Positions 6,332-9,093 of a stretch of 9,093 bases of DNA are shown in pieces. The stretch comes from Bacteroidales bacterium (GTDB taxonomy: Bacteria > Bacteroidota > Bacteroidia > Bacteroidales > UBA932). Each line of letters starts with the position of its first letter. Position 1 is the stretch's first letter. A program made the translations under genes and the position numbers. The DNA lies in assembly GCA_023230265.1 (NCBI GenBank), contig JALNXR010000069.1, forward strand, positions 1 through 9,093, given 5' to 3'. Under the pieces are notes generated by a model. That model was not told where the DNA came from. It saw only the letters and a program-made list of their open reading frames with translations, and did no database searches.

Positions 6332-7420
6332 TTACCTTCCCAGTGCCTCAGCCACTGTTTTTCTGATATTTTCGCCTCTTAATTTTTTTGCAACAATCTT
6401 ACCGTCAGGCCCAAAGAGCATAATCTGAGGTATCGAGGAAATTCCGTAGAGATCAGTAGGGATCCTCTGGGCATCAATGATCTGGTTCCATATAACATTA
6501 TGCTCTTTTGCTGATTTTATTGTCTTTTCCCTTTCGTCCCATACCGCAATACTCAGGACATCAAACTTATCCCCCTTGAACTCATTGTACACAGCTGCGA
6601 TGTTAGGAATCTCTGCCTTGCAGGGAGCGCACCAGCTTGCCCAGAAATCAACCAGAATATATTTTCCCTTTCCGACATAGTCTGATAGTGATACCTTTGA
6701 ACCATCAGGGTTGCCGTTTGCTATTGTGAAATCTTTAAAATGCATCCCTACACGGGTTTTGTCCAGAGCCCCGAACTTTTTAACAGTAGCAATCACAGAG
6801 GGATATTTTTTCACATATTCCCCCGCACAACTGTAAAACTTATCGAAAAGCTCTTTATTATCCCGTATCAAACTCCTGATATTGTTGTTAAAAATAAGGG
6901 CTCCTGCTGCATTGTTATTATTTATTTTTAAATAACTCAGGGCAATTTCTGTTAATTTATCGTTCATTTTCCCCATCAATTCTTCCATCATTTTTCTTCT
7001 GTCAGTCTCACTGACAGATCTGTCACTGCCCATTCTCTGCTGTTCTGCCCTTCCTGCTTTATATATTTCCCCTGTCTCATTTTCATACTTGGCCAGTACA
7101 TCGTTAAGTGGTGATCCACCTATTTTTTGATTAAGAAAATCGATATATATTGTACCACCTTCCAGTATAAAAGGTCTGCCCTTGCGACCCACAGTGACTG
7201 AGTATACAGAACTTCCCTCTGCTTTTCCCTTAAATTCAAATTTTCCGTTTCGTATAATTGCACTGTCTATGTTTTTCCTTGCTACCATATCATACAGGTA
7301 AGCATAGGACCCGTTGGAAATCTCCTGGGGAGCTGTTCCGGTGACAGTGTAATCTTTGCTCTGAGCAAATGATGCAATGCAGAAAAATGCCATTGCTGCA
7401 ATTAAAAAAGATCTTTTCAT
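6332..7420 (-). CDS. TlpA-like thioredoxin with DUF4369 domain, copy 2 (proximal)
   Basis: This 362-residue periplasmic thiol-disulfide oxidoreductase has the full Bacteroidota DUF4369-plus-thioredoxin layout. The signal peptide is residues 1-19 (MKRSFLIAAMAFFCIASFA, then Q). The DUF4369 domain is at about 24-112 (YTVTGTAP, IDSAIIRNGKFEFKG, FILEGGTIYIDF, GGSPLNDVL). A helical linker runs from about 112 to 222. The AhpC/TSA-type domain (about 225-362) carries FWASWCAPC, with Cys264 and Cys267 as the active pair, and SIPQIM with Pro331 as the cis-proline. Cys198 in the linker is a third mature cysteine with no counterpart in the neighbouring copy. Both copies end with a KIVAK.LRGE motif, so they are paralogues, but divergent ones. 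It lies 72 bp downstream of the PKD-like lipoprotein gene and is probably in its operon. Such thioredoxins often sit at the end of SusC/SusD operons; the partner protein is unknown. Confidence 0.94.
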   Translation of the reverse strand: MKRSFLIAAMAFFCIASFAQSKDYTVTGTAPQEISNGSYAYLYDMVARKNIDSAIIRNGKFEFKGKAEGSSVYSVTVGRKGRPFILEGGTIYIDFLNQKIGGSPLNDVLAKYENETGEIYKAGRAEQQRMGSDRSVSETDRRKMMEELMGKMNDKLTEIALSYLKINNNNAAGALIFNNNIRSLIRDNKELFDKFYSCAGEYVKKYPSVIATVKKFGALDKTRVGMHFKDFTIANGNPDGSKVSLSDYVGKGKYILVDFWASWCAPCKAEIPNIAAVYNEFKGDKFDVLSIAVWDEREKTIKSAKEHNVIWNQIIDAQRIPTDLYGISSIPQIMLFGPDGKIVAKKLRGENIRKTVAEALGR

Positions 7421-7492
7421 ATTTATTTACATAATGTTTGTTAATTGAATGGAGCTTTTGATGATCAGTACTAATATAATCTTGTAAACCAT

Positions 7493-9093
7493 TTATCTTC
7501 TCTCTCTGTAGGCAAAATCAACAATTTTGCCGAAACCACTCCATTTATTCACTTCGGTTAAAGAGTTTGCAGAACTGCTTGGTCTCATAATCCTTACAGA
7601 GCCCCCTGAGTTCCCCAGACTGGAGTTATATGAACCTATTACAAGATTATATTGTGCAGCAATGAAATCCTCCGTGAAACTCGGGGTATACGCCAGATCA
7701 TTTTGTATCAGGACGAATTTCAGTTTTGTCACCACCTCTCCTGCCGGTAAAGTTAAAACAACATTTGTGGTATTGGTTCCTCTGTCATAGCTGTAAACTT
7801 TGTTCCCTGCCCCATAATAGGTATATGCGTACTGGGAACTGAAAGCGAAGGTGGTAGCCTGATTAAATTCAGGAGCAGGAATATTATTAACCAGTGAGTG
7901 CTGCCCGATTGTATACTGTGAAGGATAATTCAATCCATAAATATGCCTGTTACCTGAATTGTCCTGCATTACAGCAAAAGTAACCCCTCCGGAAAAACGT
8001 GTACTCTCCATATATATAAGATCCATTCCTGTATTATAACTGAATATTTTCTGGCTTGAGGGAGGATCCTGCAACGGAGTGGTAATCTGGGCAGAATTTG
8101 CAGACTGTGCAGACCATCCGACAAACCGTTTATTGTCTTTATCATAAAATATTGCCGAATAGACCTTTTTTGCCGTACCGGTTCTGTACTCATTGATTCC
8201 AATAAAGGGGGCCAATCCGTATTGAGGCGGGCCGCTTCTTACAGTTGTATTGATGGGATCCTGGTATATTGCACCGGCACTCCCTCCATCAAGACAAAAA
8301 GCATTCCCTTTGTCAGAGACAAAAAGGTCGTCTCCTCCTCCAAAAGCTACAGTGCTGTAGAAATATACCGGATTTTCATCGGGATATTTTCCTGTAAGGA
8401 ATTGAGAATATTTTATGTCTGAGATTGAAATATCAGTGTTAAACACAAACGTTTCCGGATCCGGGATAAATGTTCCGGCTCCGGTCATTACCAATATTCT
8501 GTCGCCCGGATTTGCATACATTGATGGATGAAAAACCACTCCATACGCATTTGAAATTGTGGGCAAATTCCTGGTGGCAAGAATGTCGTATGTGGGAACA
8601 TAATTATTTTCACCTAGTTTCGAGATAAAATCCATTCTTACCCTGCGACCAGCACCCTCTTCACATAGAACAAACCATCCTTCGAATGTTGTAGATGTAA
8701 CTTTCAGGTTTGTTGTGGTTATAGTTTCTATACCCGTCCTTTTGTCTTTTACTGAAAACCATAGGACATAACTTTTCGGAATCAAACGGGCTATTGTATC
8801 CAGGTCCCTGTTCCCACGCGGATTCAATCGCAGCCACGAACCGCTGTTTTCTGTACCGCTGTTGATCCTTCCTCCTCCCGCATACTCCAGCATGTAATTG
8901 TATTCAAAATTGGGGTTGTCAGCATTTATCTCCCCCTCTTCAGAAGAGGTAATGACGGGGTTTATAGTAATTTTGTCCACATCCCCAAGAACCTCTATCA
9001 AGCCGGGGATATTTGTAATTGTGATAACTGTCTTCTCCCTATAGCTGTAATTACCCAGATCCTTGTAACAAGAGCCCAAAAGAGCTGCAAACA
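7493..9093 (-). CDS. PKD-like family surface lipoprotein (5' end off window)
   Basis: This is an exported lipoprotein of the Bacteroidota PKD-like family, usually encoded downstream of SusC/SusD pairs. The frame is open to the right edge, with visible residues FAALLGSC preceding YKDLGNYSY. LGSC is a signal-peptidase-II lipobox, with Cys encoded at 9068-9070, so the true start and most of the signal peptide lie beyond the window. The TTG at 9079 sits inside the signal peptide and is not the start. After Cys, two immunoglobulin/PKD-like beta regions span roughly the first 125 residues (VITITNIPGLIEVLGDVDKI, then SYVLWFSVKDKRTGIET). The motif GWFVLCEEGAGRRVRMDFIS follows. The remaining 380 or so residues are beta-rich with repeated tyrosine/glycine strands (YMESTRFSGG, YTYYGAGNKVYSYD) that suggest a propeller-like fold. 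No catalytic motif is evident, so substrate binding at the cell surface is the likeliest role. The stop codon is at 7493-7495. Confidence 0.88.
   Translation of the reverse strand, partial: FAALLGSCYKDLGNYSYREKTVITITNIPGLIEVLGDVDKITINPVITSSEEGEINADNPNFEYNYMLEYAGGGRINSGTENSGSWLRLNPRGNRDLDTIARLIPKSYVLWFSVKDKRTGIETITTTNLKVTSTTFEGWFVLCEEGAGRRVRMDFISKLGENNYVPTYDILATRNLPTISNAYGVVFHPSMYANPGDRILVMTGAGTFIPDPETFVFNTDISISDIKYSQFLTGKYPDENPVYFYSTVAFGGGDDLFVSDKGNAFCLDGGSAGAIYQDPINTTVRSGPPQYGLAPFIGINEYRTGTAKKVYSAIFYDKDNKRFVGWSAQSANSAQITTPLQDPPSSQKIFSYNTGMDLIYMESTRFSGGVTFAVMQDNSGNRHIYGLNYPSQYTIGQHSLVNNIPAPEFNQATTFAFSSQYAYTYYGAGNKVYSYDRGTNTTNVVLTLPAGEVVTKLKFVLIQNDLAYTPSFTEDFIAAQYNLVIGSYNSSLGNSGGSVRIMRPSSSANSLTEVNKWSGFGKIVDFAYRERR

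Noticed and set aside
9077..9079. TTG at 9079 as the start of the PKD-like lipoprotein
   Set aside because: The codons upstream (FAAL) remain in frame and complete a lipobox ending in LGSC, so this TTG is a leucine inside the signal peptide.

Overview
The window looks like a chromosomal stretch from a Bacteroidota member, most likely order Bacteroidales. It is AT-rich, has almost no Shine-Dalgarno signals, and carries a SusC/RagA outer-membrane transporter, a FecR-type anti-sigma factor with a C-terminal DUF4974-like region, an ECF sigma factor, DUF4369-type periplasmic thioredoxins and a PKD-like family lipoprotein. That gene set is characteristic of the phylum. Genus cannot be fixed from the sequence alone.

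Left part (1-4459): a trans-envelope signalling and uptake module. An ECF sigma gene (3875-4459, +) is divergent from a fecR-like anti-sigma gene (2520-3719, -). The latter is followed 26 bp downstream by a SusC/RagA TonB-dependent transporter that runs off the left edge (1-2493, -). The transporter carries an N-terminal STN domain, which in FecA-type receptors passes ligand occupancy to the periplasmic part of FecR. Receptor, anti-sigma and sigma factor are thus all present. The 155-bp divergent spacer holds a good Bacteroidota-type -7 element for the sigma gene and two small palindromes sharing TCAG/CTGA arms.

Middle (4460-5050): a low-content scar. It holds the N-terminal third of a DUF1016 (YhcG-type) protein, ended by a premature stop. 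A perfect palindrome sits where the remembered family sequence appears to lose a short segment. I read it as a decaying pseudogene.

Right part (5051-9093, all -): in transcription order, a PKD-like family lipoprotein whose signal peptide starts beyond the right edge, then two TlpA-like thioredoxins, each with a signal peptide and a WCxPC active site. This looks like the distal end of a second SusC/SusD-type operon lying off the right edge, so the window probably spans the junction between two adjacent nutrient-acquisition loci. The spacer between the thioredoxins contains an unusual AGCCCCCC/GGGGGGCT inverted repeat.

No RNA genes, CRISPR arrays, intact insertion sequences or tRNAs were seen.
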